Shown: positions 41,527 through 51,245 of the stretch, in pieces
How positions within the stretch are numbered: position 1 is the first letter of the stretch
How the letters are laid out: every line of letters begins with the position of its first letter
Assembly: GCF_039852015.1 (NCBI RefSeq)
Contig: NZ_CP156626.1
Location: forward strand, 2,328,249-2,392,248
DNA from: Robbsia sp. KACC 23696
Lineage (GTDB): Bacteria > Pseudomonadota > Gammaproteobacteria > Burkholderiales > Burkholderiaceae
Reading direction: 5' to 3'
Length of the DNA: 64,000 bases
Made by a program: the position numbers and the translations under genes
The notes under the pieces: generated by a model
Databases searched by the model: none
Seen by the model: only the letters and a program-made list of their open reading frames with translations
Told to the model about the DNA's origin: nothing

Positions 41527-42057
41527 TCAACGACACCGCGCCAGCCTGTGCACGATCCAATCGCCGCCGGAAATCGGCGGTCGTCCCCGCCCCGCCTCGG
41601 GATCGATGGGATAGTAGACGCATCGCAAGGCCTGGCGCGGCGCTTCGGCTGGCACGGCGGCATGCGCATCGCTGCCGTCCGCGCGCGCGGGCCGATCCGG
41701 TATCACGTCGATCTCGCTGCGATAAAAGGCGCCGCGTCCGTCCGGGCGAATCCCCTCGATCTCGTCCAGAATGGAAAGGAGCGCCCGATCGATGCGAAAA
41801 ACGTCGCCGCGCACTGTGGCGCACCGGGCTGTCTTTCCCGCCGCGTCCGCGCCGTGCGGCGGCACCAGGCCCGGCCAATCGCCGAAATCGACCAGGTGCC
41901 CCCGCACACGGCCGACGGCGACGTGCCGCGGCGCGGGCAAATCGGGGCGCCCAAAACGCATGGCGGCCAAGGCGATATCGTTGATCTCGCCATGCCGCAG
42001 CGTGCCGTAGACGAAGACGTCGCACGTCTCGATGGAGGAGGAAGGGCTGAGGCTCAC
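41527..42057 (-). CDS. Gamma-glutamylcyclotransferase-fold (AIG2-like) protein
   Basis: The fold is shared by gamma-glutamylcyclotransferases and gamma-glutamylamine cyclotransferases. The 176-residue product has the FVYGTLRHGEIN signature (residues 13-24), a DVFRID strand and LDEIEGI with the catalytic-region Glu, ending with SGGDWIVHR. Substrate is unknown. I start at the GTG at 42057, the only start near the conserved region; the ribosome-binding site is weak. It is divergent from galM, whose start is 99 nt away. Confidence 0.82.
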   Translation of the reverse strand: MSLSPSSSIETCDVFVYGTLRHGEINDIALAAMRFGRPDLPAPRHVAVGRVRGHLVDFGDWPGLVPPHGADAAGKTARCATVRGDVFRIDRALLSILDEIEGIRPDGRGAFYRSEIDVIPDRPARADGSDAHAAVPAEAPRQALRCVYYPIDPEAGRGRPPISGGDWIVHRLARCR

Positions 42058-42156
42058 GTTCGGCGCACCGGGAAGGAAACGAAGACGACAGCCTAGCAAA
42101 AAGCGCGGCCGCTGCGGGACGCAATGGCGGGCGCAGGAACACGACGACAGGAGACG

Positions 42157-43299
42157 ATGGCGAATATGACGACGATCACTTGCGAGGCCAGCCCGTGGGG
42201 CACGCTCAAAGACGGCACGCCCGTCCATCGGATTACACTGCGCGACGCGCATGGCGCGCAGGCCGTGCTCAGCAATCTCGGGGCGACCTTGGTGCGCTGG
42301 GACGCAGCGGATCGCGACGGCCGATTCGACAACATCGTGCTCGGCTTCGCGACGCCGCAGGCCTACCTCGACAGCAGCACGCATATGGGCGGCACGATCG
42401 GGCGCTTCGCCAACCGGATCGCCGGCGCGCATTTCACGCTGGACGGCCAGGACTATCGCCTCGAAGCGAATGACGGTGCCAATACGCTGCACGGCGGCCA
42501 TGACGGGTTCGATCGACGCCTCTGGGACTATTCGCTCGCGCCCGACTCGGGCAGCGTGCTCTTCACGCTGCATTCGCCGGACGGCGACAGCGGTTTTCCC
42601 GGCGCGCTGACCTTGCAGGTTCGCTATACCTTCGACGGGACGGCCATCCGCATCGACTATGACGCGCAGTGCGCGGCGCCCACGGCATTCAATGTCACGA
42701 ACCACAGCTATTTCAACCTCTCCGGACTGCGCGGTCGCGCAACGGGCGCGAATGCGGCGTCGGATACGGCAAGCAAGCCATTATTGGAAGACACGCCGGA
42801 TGACGGCACGATCCTCGATCACGTCGTTCGCATCGATGCGGAACAGGTCCTGTTGCCGGATGTGCATGGGATTCCGCAGCAGCAGGTGTCTGTCGCCGGC
42901 ACGGTGTTCGATCTCCGAGACGGTGCCACGGTAGGCGCCCGCCTCGCGAGCCGCGACCCGGCACTGGTCGCGATGCAGGGATACGACCACTGCTATGTGC
43001 TGTCCCCACCGGATCGCATCGAAACGCCGCTCCGCGACGTCGCAGCCGCCTTCCATCCGCATTCGGGGCGCCGGCTGACGATCGCCACCACCGAGCGGAC
43101 CGTTCAGTTTTATACCGCCTCGAATCTGAGAGGCGTCGTCGACGGGGCCGGTCATGCGCTACGGGCGCACGATGCCGTGTGTTTCGAAACGCAGGCGCAG
43201 CCGAACCAGATCAATACGGCCGATGCGCAAGGGGTCACGCTGCGTCCCGCGCAGCGTTATCGGCAAACCACCGTCTACCGCTGCCAGGCCGAAAACTAA
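42157..43299 (+). CDS. galM: Aldose 1-epimerase (mutarotase)
   Basis: GalM interconverts alpha and beta anomers of aldohexoses. The 380-residue product has the GRFANRIAGAHF and GANTLHGG motifs, the catalytic His in NVTNHSYFNLSG, and late GVTLRPAQRY with the base-region residues. AGGAG is very close to the ATG at 42157; the next ATG at 42166 is an equal candidate. After NHSYFNLSG a short Ala/Thr/Asn-rich insert (residues 195-208) resembles the ThiD and ZipA peptides. No other galactose gene is nearby, so the sugar substrate is inferred. Confidence 0.9.
   Translation: MANMTTITCEASPWGTLKDGTPVHRITLRDAHGAQAVLSNLGATLVRWDAADRDGRFDNIVLGFATPQAYLDSSTHMGGTIGRFANRIAGAHFTLDGQDYRLEANDGANTLHGGHDGFDRRLWDYSLAPDSGSVLFTLHSPDGDSGFPGALTLQVRYTFDGTAIRIDYDAQCAAPTAFNVTNHSYFNLSGLRGRATGANAASDTASKPLLEDTPDDGTILDHVVRIDAEQVLLPDVHGIPQQQVSVAGTVFDLRDGATVGARLASRDPALVAMQGYDHCYVLSPPDRIETPLRDVAAAFHPHSGRRLTIATTERTVQFYTASNLRGVVDGAGHALRAHDAVCFETQAQPNQINTADAQGVTLRPAQRYRQTTVYRCQAEN
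42739..42780 (+). repeat. ATGANAA-type peptide insert in galM
   Basis: Codes for GalM residues 195-208, ATGANAASDTASKP, just after the active-site histidine motif. Its first ten residues match the ThiD peptide at nine positions, with different synonymous codons. Confidence 0.4.
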
Positions 43300-43400
43300 A
43301 AAAGGGCCGCCTCGGCACTTTCCCGCACCCTGAAGAAAACGCCCTCCAAGGCGAGAGAAAGGTTCGAAGTCGGCCCTTCGATACTGCAGTCCGCGACGGA

Positions 43401-46001
43401 TCAGTGAACGATCCGCTCGAACGAAAAGTCCCCGTCGCTGAAATCGACCGGAATGACATCCTTCGCGCCGAACCGGCCGCTGAGGATCAACTTCGCCACC
43501 GGGTTCTCGATCTCCTGCTGGATGGCGCGCTTCAACGGCCGCGCACCGAACAAGGGGTCATACCCGACCTTCGCGATCTCAGCCAATGCCGCTTCGCTGA
43601 TATCGAGCTGCATATCCAGCTTCGCGAGACGCTCGGTGAGCACACGCAACTGGATGCGCGCGATCGCCTCGATATTCGACCGATCCAGACCATGAAAGAC
43701 GACGACCTCGTCGATCCGGTTCAGGAATTCCGGCCGGAAATGCAGCTTCACCTCATCCCACACCGCGGAACGGACTTCTTCCTGCGGCGCGTCCACCATC
43801 GACTGGATCAATTGTGATCCGAGGTTCGACGTCATCACGATCACCGTGTTCTTGAAATCCACAGTGCGCCCCTGCCCGTCGGTCATCCGCCCGTCGTCCA
43901 GCACTTGCAGCAAGACGTTGAAGACATCCGGGTGCGCCTTTTCGACTTCGTCGAGCAAGATCACGCTATAGGGCTTGCGCCGTACCGCTTCGGTCAGATA
44001 ACCGCCTTCTTCATACCCGACATATCCGGGCGGCGCGCCGATCAAACGCGCGACGCTGTGCTTCTCCATGAACTCGCTCATGTCGATACGGATCAACTGC
44101 TCTTCCGAATCGAACAGGAAGCCGGCCAATGCCTTGCACAACTCGGTCTTCCCCACACCGGTCGGCCCCAGAAACAGGAAGGAACCATAGGGCCGGTTCG
44201 GATCCGACAAGCCGGCGCGCGAACGACGGATCGCATCGGCCACCGCGGTGATCGCCTCGTTCTGCCCGACCACCCGCTCGTGCAGCTTGTCCTCGATATG
44301 CAGCAACTTGTCCCGCTCGCCCTGCATCATCCGCGACACGGGAATCCCGGTCGAGCGCGATACCACTTCCGCGATCTCCTCGGCGCCCACCTGCGTACGC
44401 AGCAGACGCGGACGCGCGGCCGTACCGCTACCCTGGCTCGCCTCGGCCTGCGTGACTTCCTTCAGCCGCGCTTCGAGTTGCGGCAGCTTGCCGTACTGCA
44501 GCTCGGCCACTTTGTCGAGGCGCCCTTCGCGCTGCAACTTGACGATATCGGCGCGTGCGCGCTCGATATCCTCCTTCAGTTGCGCACTGCCCAGCACCGC
44601 CGCTTTCTCGGCAGTCCAGATCTCTTCCAGATCGGCGTACTCGCGCTGCAAGCGCTCGATCTCGTCCTCGATCAGGCCGAGCCGTTTCTGCGACGCTTCG
44701 TCCTTCTCCTTGCGCACCGCTTCGCGCTCGATCTTCAACTGGATCAGGCGCCGATCGAGCCGGTCCATTTCCTCCGGCTTCGAATCGATTTCCATCTTGA
44801 TCCGCGAGGCCGCTTCGTCGATCAGATCGATCGCCTTGTCAGGCAGAAAGCGATCGGTGATATAGCGGTGACTCAGCTCCGCCGCCGCGACGATGGCCGG
44901 ATCAGTGATCTCCACGCCGTGATGCAGCTCGTACTTTTCTTGCAAGCCGCGCAAGATCGCGATAGTCGCTTCCACCGACGGCTCATCCACCTGGACGCGT
45001 TGGAAACGACGCTCCAGCGCGGCATCCTTCTCGATGTATTTCCGATACTCGTCGAGCGTGGTCGCACCGATGCAATGCAGCTCGCCGCGCGCCAGCGCCG
45101 GCTTCAGCATATTGCCGGCGTCCATTGCCCCTTCGGCCTTGCCGGCACCGACCATCGTATGGATTTCATCGATGAAGACGATGGTCTGGCCCTCGTCCTT
45201 GGCGACGTCGCTCAGCACCGCTTTCAGGCGTTCCTCGAATTCACCGCGGTATTTCGCACCCGCCAGCAGCAGCGCCATATCGAGCACCAGCACCCGCTTG
45301 TTCTTCAGCGACTCCGGCACCTCGCCATTGACGATCCGCTGCGCCAAACCTTCGACGATCGCGGTCTTGCCGACGCCCGGTTCGCCGATCAACACCGGAT
45401 TGTTCTTCGTGCGGCGTTGCAGGATCTGAATCGCACGCCGAATCTCATCGTCACGACCGATCACCGGATCGAGCTTGCCCGAGCGTGCCCGCTCCGTCAG
45501 GTCGAGCGTGTATTTCTTCAGCGCTTCGCGTTGGCTTTCGGCATCGGCGCTGTTGACGGGCTGCCCGCCCCGCACTGCCTGCACGGCCGCGTCGAGCGTC
45601 TTGCGGCTCAGTCCATGCTCGCGCAACAGGCGGCCGCTATCGCCCTTATCGTCGACCGCCGCCAGCAGAAACATTTCGGTCGAGATAAAAGCGTCGCCTT
45701 GCTTCTGCGCCTCGCGGTCGGCCTGATTGAACAGGCCGGTTAACTCGCGACTGACCTGGACATTGCCATCGGTGCCCTGCACCTTCGGCAGGCGATCCAT
45801 CGCCTGCGTGACGGCCGCCTGCAACGGCTGCAGTTGCACGCCCGCGCGGGATAGCAGCGAGCGCGTCGATCCATCCGTTTGCGCGAGCAGGGCCGCGAGG
45901 ACGTGCAAGGGATCGATATATTGGTTGTCGCGGCCGACCGCCAGACTTTGGGCGTCGGCGACGGCTTCTTGAAACTTCGTAGTCAGCTTGTCGATTCTCA
46001 C
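43401..46001 (-). CDS. clpB: ATP-dependent disaggregase ClpB
   Basis: ClpB is the hexameric AAA+ disaggregase that works with DnaK to rescue aggregated proteins after heat stress. The 866-residue product has the N domain (1-145), first ATPase domain with GEPGVGKTA, the long coiled-coil middle domain (about 400-525), the second ATPase domain with GPTGVGKTE and the C-terminal domain with GARPLKRAI. It lacks the ClpP-binding tripeptide loop of ClpA. The start is a GTG at 46001 with GGAGG six bases upstream. A sigma-32-type promoter lies 50-75 nt upstream. Confidence 0.98.
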   Translation of the reverse strand: MRIDKLTTKFQEAVADAQSLAVGRDNQYIDPLHVLAALLAQTDGSTRSLLSRAGVQLQPLQAAVTQAMDRLPKVQGTDGNVQVSRELTGLFNQADREAQKQGDAFISTEMFLLAAVDDKGDSGRLLREHGLSRKTLDAAVQAVRGGQPVNSADAESQREALKKYTLDLTERARSGKLDPVIGRDDEIRRAIQILQRRTKNNPVLIGEPGVGKTAIVEGLAQRIVNGEVPESLKNKRVLVLDMALLLAGAKYRGEFEERLKAVLSDVAKDEGQTIVFIDEIHTMVGAGKAEGAMDAGNMLKPALARGELHCIGATTLDEYRKYIEKDAALERRFQRVQVDEPSVEATIAILRGLQEKYELHHGVEITDPAIVAAAELSHRYITDRFLPDKAIDLIDEAASRIKMEIDSKPEEMDRLDRRLIQLKIEREAVRKEKDEASQKRLGLIEDEIERLQREYADLEEIWTAEKAAVLGSAQLKEDIERARADIVKLQREGRLDKVAELQYGKLPQLEARLKEVTQAEASQGSGTAARPRLLRTQVGAEEIAEVVSRSTGIPVSRMMQGERDKLLHIEDKLHERVVGQNEAITAVADAIRRSRAGLSDPNRPYGSFLFLGPTGVGKTELCKALAGFLFDSEEQLIRIDMSEFMEKHSVARLIGAPPGYVGYEEGGYLTEAVRRKPYSVILLDEVEKAHPDVFNVLLQVLDDGRMTDGQGRTVDFKNTVIVMTSNLGSQLIQSMVDAPQEEVRSAVWDEVKLHFRPEFLNRIDEVVVFHGLDRSNIEAIARIQLRVLTERLAKLDMQLDISEAALAEIAKVGYDPLFGARPLKRAIQQEIENPVAKLILSGRFGAKDVIPVDFSDGDFSFERIVH

Positions 46002-46049
46002 GGAGATCCTCCAGGCATTGCATCGTTCGTTTTGAAATTCATGCTACCT

Positions 46050-46077
46050 AAATGCGGCGCATGGTAATAATTTCAAG
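46050..46077 (-). promoter_or_regulatory. Sigma-32 heat-shock promoter for clpB
   Basis: On the minus strand CTTGAAA (46071-46077) is followed after 13 bp by CCGCATTT (46050-46057). This matches the RpoH consensus CTTGAAA-N(11-16)-CCCCATNT with one mismatch. The start point would lie about 40 nt before the clpB GTG. Confidence 0.75.
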
Positions 46078-46211
46078 AGGATGTCGACCAAAATAGTGGC
46101 TGCCGATTCCCGCTGTGCGCCGCAGTCTATCGCTGCCTATCGCTGCCCACTACTGCCCATTGCTGCGCGCGAGGACACGGTGCGCGGCCGTTCGGCGCCC
46201 CCGACGTAGCG

Positions 46212-47144
46212 TCAAGCGCGCTTGACCGCACGCCGACATGCGATTTGCTGACGCGTCGAGCCATTGACCGTCTGCCACAATCTACCATGCAGGGGACTGG
46301 CGACGAGGTCCGAAAACGTCGGGGCCGGCAGCCGCCGAGAGGCCCGCAACTGCTGAACGAGCAAGGGCGCATAGTGCGCCGTGTCGGGTGCGATGGCCGC
46401 CCAAAAAACGTCGGCACCGTCGGGATTCCGACGATAGCGCGTAAGCCAGGAATTGAACGTTCGATACAGAAGGTGCATCGCCCGCGAGAATTCCCGCTGC
46501 GAGATGCCCTCCGCGCCATTGAGCGCCATAAAGGCGGCGACGAGGACATTGCGCGCATCGTACTGAATGCAAAACGGCCCGGTCGGCCCGGTTTGGCCAA
46601 TCAGGATCTTACGTCCGGCCACGCCGGCCACCAGCCGCAGCATCTGAGTGCGCTGCATGACGATCTCGCGCAATGCCTCCGCCGCTTCGACACTCGCCGC
46701 TTCGGCGTGCGAAGCGCTGCTTGCCGCCGTTTCATTCCTCCGACGGCTGGGCAACGACAGATCGAGCGGCGAATCAGACGCGACACCCGGCATTGCATGC
46801 ACAGACGCCGCCACGGAAGCCCACGGTAAGGGCATCGGGAGCCGCAACGGCAATGGCACCGGCATCGATCGCGTGGCCACCGCGACCGCGGGCGCCGCCG
46901 GCACGGGTAGCCAGCGTGACACGCCCTCCCGCGACGGAAAACGGGGCATCGCACGCAGCAAGGCACGCGTCTGCGCCAACTGTTCGCGCACGGTCGGACG
47001 CGCGCTGCGCGGGCAGACGGCCTCCTCACCGGACAAATCGATTGTCTCCACCCCGGATCGCCGCGTCGAATGCGCACGGCCGAGCGCACGTTGTGCCGAC
47101 GCCCCCGCTGTCGGCCGATCGCTACACTGCGCGGAACGCATCAT
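46212..47144 (-). CDS. Unrecognised protein
   Basis: I do not recognise this 310-residue protein. Residues 1 to about 150 are Arg/Ser/Pro/Ala-rich, with a Pro/Val/Leu-rich stretch (about 80-110), and look disordered. Residues about 155-310 look folded and mainly helical, with motifs GRKILIGQTGPTGPFCIQYD, RTFNSWLTRYRR, and DVFWAAIAPDTAHYAPLLVQQL. The end is basic. There is no signal peptide or membrane segment. AAGGA lies four bases before the ATG at 47144; a GTG at 47168 is possible. It stands between clpB (same strand, 210 nt downstream) and moaE. The polar, Ser-rich N-terminus could be a secretion signal, but nothing nearby supports that. Confidence 0.6.
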   Translation of the reverse strand: MMRSAQCSDRPTAGASAQRALGRAHSTRRSGVETIDLSGEEAVCPRSARPTVREQLAQTRALLRAMPRFPSREGVSRWLPVPAAPAVAVATRSMPVPLPLRLPMPLPWASVAASVHAMPGVASDSPLDLSLPSRRRNETAASSASHAEAASVEAAEALREIVMQRTQMLRLVAGVAGRKILIGQTGPTGPFCIQYDARNVLVAAFMALNGAEGISQREFSRAMHLLYRTFNSWLTRYRRNPDGADVFWAAIAPDTAHYAPLLVQQLRASRRLPAPTFSDLVASPLHGRLWQTVNGSTRQQIACRRAVKRA

Positions 47145-47373
47145 AAAATCCTTCGATCGATTGGACACCCGGCAACCTTATCGTGGCGCCAGGCAAATCT
47201 CAATCGGCCAAAGGGATAGGTCGGCCACGCCGACGATTCGGCCAAGAACCTTTCGTCATAGTTCGCACAATTTCGCTAAGGACTCCAAAACAAAAGAAGT
47301 ATTGGAACGTCGACAGCCTTGCTTCAACGGTCGGCGCGGATCGCACCACCCTCGCCTGCGTCGGACGTGCGAT

Positions 47374-47934
47374 CTACCCTGCCGACTGCCATCGCGCCCG
47401 CGCGTGGTCGTCGCTTTCGCGCGCGTCCACCCAGTGCCGGGCCTCGCCCGCGCCTTCCTTTTTCCAGAACGGCGCTTCGGTTTTCAGGTAGTCCATGATG
47501 TACTCACAGGCGTCGAAAGCATCGCCGCGATGCGCACTCGCCACGGCCACCAGCACGATCTGATCGGTCGGTCGTAGCGGGCCGCCATATCGATGAATCA
47601 CCGTCACGCCTTGAAGCACCCAGCGCGCATGTGCCTGCGCCACGATGTCGCCGAGGGCCTGTTCGGTCATGCCCGGGTAGTGTTCGAGTTCCAGCGCATC
47701 GACCGGCGCGCCCTGGCTGACGTCACGCACGGCACCGATGAAAGCCGCCACCGCGCCGGCGCCGGGATGGGCGAGGCGCAAGGCGGCCAATTCCTTACCG
47801 GTATCGAAATCCGCCTCTTGCACGGCGATACGCACCGTCTTGTTCACGCCACCGGAAGGCGCGCCCGCGGACGTCGTTAGCACAGGCGCGGCGGGCGGCG
47901 AAACCGGCCCATCGGCCGTCGATCGATCGGACAT
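47374..47934 (-). CDS. moaE: Molybdopterin synthase catalytic subunit
   Basis: MoaE with thiocarboxylated MoaD converts precursor Z (cPMP) to molybdopterin. The 186-residue product has the family segment GAVAAFIGAVRD, LELEHYPGMTEQ, HRYGGPLRPTD and the catalytic-lysine motif LKTEAPFWKKE. The N-terminal 30 residues are Pro/Ala/Ser-rich and extra. The ATG at 47934 is 11 nt after the moaD stop, so the two subunits are probably translated together. Confidence 0.95.
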   Translation of the reverse strand: MSDRSTADGPVSPPAAPVLTTSAGAPSGGVNKTVRIAVQEADFDTGKELAALRLAHPGAGAVAAFIGAVRDVSQGAPVDALELEHYPGMTEQALGDIVAQAHARWVLQGVTVIHRYGGPLRPTDQIVLVAVASAHRGDAFDACEYIMDYLKTEAPFWKKEGAGEARHWVDARESDDHARARWQSAG

Positions 47935-47945
47935 GGTCTCCCTCG

Positions 47946-48203
47946 TCAACCGCCGGTTACCGGCGGGAAAAATGCCACCTCGCATCCCGGCGAAATCCGC
48001 GTTTCAGCCCCCGTCATTTCGTGATTGCAGGCCATGCGCAGCGACCGCGTACCGGCCAGCGCATCGGCCCACGCCCCACCACGCGTGCAGAGCCAGGCGC
48101 GTACATCGCCCACCGTGTTCACCGATTCCGGCACGACGACGCGCTCCTCGGCCGTGCCGACCGCCTCGCGCAAGCTGGCGAAATAACGTAGAGCGATTTC
48201 CAT
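47946..48203 (-). CDS. moaD: Molybdopterin synthase sulfur-carrier subunit
   Basis: MoaD is a ubiquitin-fold sulfur carrier whose C-terminal Gly-Gly is thiocarboxylated by MoeB. The 85-residue product starts MEIALRYFASLREAVG and ends FFPPVTGG, with the needed terminal GG. Length is typical. It lies between moeA (20 nt upstream) and moaE (11 nt downstream) on the same strand. Confidence 0.95.
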   Translation of the reverse strand: MEIALRYFASLREAVGTAEERVVVPESVNTVGDVRAWLCTRGGAWADALAGTRSLRMACNHEMTGAETRISPGCEVAFFPPVTGG

Positions 48204-48223
48204 GATTTTTTCGTTTGCTGAGG

Positions 48224-49627
48224 TCAGAACAGCAGGTCGGTAAACGGCAGGTAACGGACCAGATCGCCCGGTGCGATATCGCGCCCCGGGGGATTGTCCA
48301 CTAGGCCATCGCCCCACACGGTGGAGGTCAACACTGCCGAACTCTGCGAGGGATAGAGATCGAGGCCGCCGGCATCATTCAAACGGACGCGCAGGAACTC
48401 GTTGCGTCGGTCGCCTTTCAAGGCGAAGTCGGCACGCACCTGCAGCGCTTTCGGAGCGACGTTGGGAACGCCCTGCAGACGCAGGATAAAGGGGCGGACG
48501 AATAGCAGGAAGGTGACGAAGGTCGATACCGGATTGCCCGGCAACCCGATAAAGAACGCGCTGCCCACAGCGGACTTCAACGTCCCGAAAGCCAGCGGCT
48601 TGCCGGGTTTCATCGCGATTTTCCACAGCGCCAACGTGCCTTCCGCTTCCACCGCCGCCTTGACGTGGTCCTCCTCGCCAACCGACACGCCACCGCTGGT
48701 CAGTACCAGATCATGCGAGGCCGCCGCATCGCGCAAGGCCGCACGCGTCGCGTCGAGCCGATCGGCGACGATACCGATATCGGTGACGTCGCAACCGAGC
48801 GCCTGGAGCATGCCGCCCAAGGTATAGCGATTCGAGTTGTAGATCGCACCGGGCGCGAGCGCTTCACCGGGCCGTCGCAATTCGTCGCCGGTAAACAGCA
48901 TCGCGACCTTCAGGCGTCGGATCACCGGCAACGACGCGACGCCGACCGATGCGGCGAGGCCAAGGGCCTGCGGCGTCAACCGCGTCCCACGCGGCAGGAT
49001 CACCGCGCCGGCGCGGATATCGGCACCGCGCCGATTGATCCACTGCCCGGCCCGCGGCACGTCGTCCTGCGTAAAGCGTACGCCGGTCGACTCCACCTGC
49101 GCGTCCTCCTGGATCACGATCAGATCGGCGTGTTCCGGCACTGGGGCGCCGGTAAAAATGCGCGCGACTGTCCCGGACGCCAGCGGTGTCGGCGACGCGC
49201 CGGCGGGAATGCGCTGCGACACCGGGAAAGGATGGCCCAATGGCGTCACGTCGGCGTGATCCCCGGCCGCCGCACCCAGATGCACCGCCAACTCGGCCAG
49301 GCGCACCGCATACCCGTCCATGGCGCTGACATCCATCGGCGGAACATCGATCGGGGACACGATATCGGCCGCCAGCACCCGGCCCAAAGCAACTTCGGTC
49401 GGGAGAGTCTCGATTGCCGGATGCACCGCGGACGCCGCCGAAATCTCGGTGTCCGCGCCGCCGCCCTTCGCACCGCGTGGCGCGTCGGCGGCAGCCAGCA
49501 GCGTTTGCAGTGCCTCTGCCGTCGTCAGCATCGGTGCGCGGCCGCCGGGCGGCGTCGATCGGGGGGTGGCGGGCGCGCCATTATGCGAGACGGACGGATC
49601 AGCGTGAGGCGTAGCGTTTTCAGACAT
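48224..49627 (-). CDS. moeA: Molybdopterin molybdenumtransferase MoeA
   Basis: MoeA inserts molybdate into adenylylated molybdopterin. The 467-residue product has the PPMDVSAMDGYAVR motif, GSVARIFTGAPVP-type segment (GTVARIFTGAPVPEHAD), the SGGVSVGEEDHVK motif in the MoCF-like domain and GLPGNPVSTFVTF. About 45 extra N-terminal residues and a 35-residue Ala/Gly-rich loop (about 48-75) add length to the normal 410. It follows thrC by 92 nt in the same direction. Confidence 0.96.
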   Translation of the reverse strand: MSENATPHADPSVSHNGAPATPRSTPPGGRAPMLTTAEALQTLLAAADAPRGAKGGGADTEISAASAVHPAIETLPTEVALGRVLAADIVSPIDVPPMDVSAMDGYAVRLAELAVHLGAAAGDHADVTPLGHPFPVSQRIPAGASPTPLASGTVARIFTGAPVPEHADLIVIQEDAQVESTGVRFTQDDVPRAGQWINRRGADIRAGAVILPRGTRLTPQALGLAASVGVASLPVIRRLKVAMLFTGDELRRPGEALAPGAIYNSNRYTLGGMLQALGCDVTDIGIVADRLDATRAALRDAAASHDLVLTSGGVSVGEEDHVKAAVEAEGTLALWKIAMKPGKPLAFGTLKSAVGSAFFIGLPGNPVSTFVTFLLFVRPFILRLQGVPNVAPKALQVRADFALKGDRRNEFLRVRLNDAGGLDLYPSQSSAVLTSTVWGDGLVDNPPGRDIAPGDLVRYLPFTDLLF

Positions 49628-49719
49628 AGGAAGAAAGACGGAAGCGATAGGCGGGAGCGCAGCGGCGCGGCGGGTTCCTACACGACTCTACTCGACCGGG
49701 CCCGGCGCCGCGAACGCTT

Positions 49720-51219
49720 TCAGCCTTCAGTATGCGCCGTAATGAATTGCTTGACCGCCGCAACGTCCGCCGGGATCACCGTGCTGCGTTGCGGCAGCGC
49801 CTCGATACCGGCAAAGGCGTGGGGTCTCTCCGGCTCGCGGCCGAGCGCTTCCTTGATCGTTTCGCCGAACTTCACCGGTTGTGCGGTCTCCAGCACGATC
49901 ATCGGCACACCGGCTTCCAGGTGTTGCCGCGCCGTGTGGACGCCATCGGCCGTATGCGTATCGATCGTCGTCTTGTAGCGCGCATCGATATCGCGGATCA
50001 CCGCCAGCCGCTGCGCGTGATCGCTACGGCCGGAGACGAAGCCGAAGTCGGCGATGCGATCAAACGCCGCAGTGCCGGCGAGGCTGAAACCGCCCTCATG
50101 GTCGACCTTGCCGAACAGCGTCTTCAAGGCATCGCCGTCGCGCTCGAGCAGATCGAAAACGAAGCGTTCGAAATTCGATGCTTTCGAGATATCCATGCTC
50201 GGGCTGCTGGTCTGCAACGTCTGCGCCGACGTCCGCACGCGGTAATGCCCGGTGCGGAAAAACTCGTCGAGCACGTCGTTCTCGTTGGTGGCGACCACGA
50301 GGCGCCGGATCGGCAGCCCCATCATCCGCGCGATATGCCCGGCGCAGACATTGCCGAAATTACCCGACGGCACGGTGAATGATACCGGCGGCATCGCGCC
50401 ATCGACATAGGGCTTGCCGGCGGTGGCCGCCAGATAACCCTTGAAGTAATAAACGACCTGGGCCACGACGCGCGCCCAGTTAATCGAGTTGACGGTACCG
50501 ATCCGATGCGCCGCCTTGTAGGCGTGATCGTTCGACACCGCCTTCACCATGTCCTGACAGTCGTCGAACACGCCCTCGACCGCCAGATTGAAGATGTTCG
50601 GATCCTGCAGGCTGTACATCTGCGCGCTTTGGAACGGGCTCATCTTGCCATGCGGCGACAGCATGAACACGCGCACGCCGCGCTTGCCGCGCATCGCATA
50701 TTCCGCCGCGCTGCCGGTATCGCCGGACGTGGCGCCCAGAATGTTCAGCGTATCGCCCTGCTTGTCCAGCACGTATTCGAACAGGCTGCCCAACAACTGC
50801 ATCGCCATATCCTTGAACGCCAGCGTCGGCCCGTTCGACAGTTCCAGCAGCGACAACGTCGTCTTGTCCGACGTTCCCGCAACCGCTTCCTCGCCGAGCA
50901 ACTTCAGCGGCGTGATGTCCTCCGCGCGTTGCCCGTCGCGCAGATTGCAGTAGACCTCGGCCGTATAGGTGCGGCGCAGCAGCGCGCGCAGGTCCGCGGA
51001 CGGCACGTCGTCGCAATACAGCGACAGCACTTCGAACGCCAGGTCCGCATAGGACAGCGTGCGCCACTTTTCCAGCAGCGCCGCGTCGACCTGCGGGTAA
51101 CGCGCCGGCATATAGAGGCCGCCGTCCGGTGCCAGACCGGCTAGCAGAATGTCGGAAAACCGCGCCGCGGCGGCAAGTTCGTGTCCGGCACGCGGGGCAC
51201 GGGTGGATACGTAGTGCAT
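49720..51219 (-). CDS. thrC: Threonine synthase
   Basis: ThrC converts O-phosphohomoserine to threonine with PLP. The 499-residue product is the long proteobacterial/fungal type, with the Schiff-base Lys136 in NGPTLAFKDMAMQ, ATSGDTGSAAEYAM and the PSGNFGNVCAGHIA motif. The ATG at 51219, preceded by AAGG, is 26 nt after the hom stop. It acts directly after homoserine kinase, which is not in the window. Confidence 0.97.
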   Translation of the reverse strand: MHYVSTRAPRAGHELAAAARFSDILLAGLAPDGGLYMPARYPQVDAALLEKWRTLSYADLAFEVLSLYCDDVPSADLRALLRRTYTAEVYCNLRDGQRAEDITPLKLLGEEAVAGTSDKTTLSLLELSNGPTLAFKDMAMQLLGSLFEYVLDKQGDTLNILGATSGDTGSAAEYAMRGKRGVRVFMLSPHGKMSPFQSAQMYSLQDPNIFNLAVEGVFDDCQDMVKAVSNDHAYKAAHRIGTVNSINWARVVAQVVYYFKGYLAATAGKPYVDGAMPPVSFTVPSGNFGNVCAGHIARMMGLPIRRLVVATNENDVLDEFFRTGHYRVRTSAQTLQTSSPSMDISKASNFERFVFDLLERDGDALKTLFGKVDHEGGFSLAGTAAFDRIADFGFVSGRSDHAQRLAVIRDIDARYKTTIDTHTADGVHTARQHLEAGVPMIVLETAQPVKFGETIKEALGREPERPHAFAGIEALPQRSTVIPADVAAVKQFITAHTEG

Positions 51220-51245
51220 GACTGGCCTTTAACGGAATTTCGCGA

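Noticed and set aside
47252-47275. TTCG-N16-TTCG, resembling an hrpII box, with TTCG every 10 bp
   Set aside because: It is on the plus strand while both neighbouring genes are on the minus strand; TTCG is common here and no type III secretion gene is present.
47183-47491. 102-codon plus-strand frame after the unrecognised protein
   Set aside because: It overlaps conserved moaE antisense, has no motif and no good ribosome-binding site.
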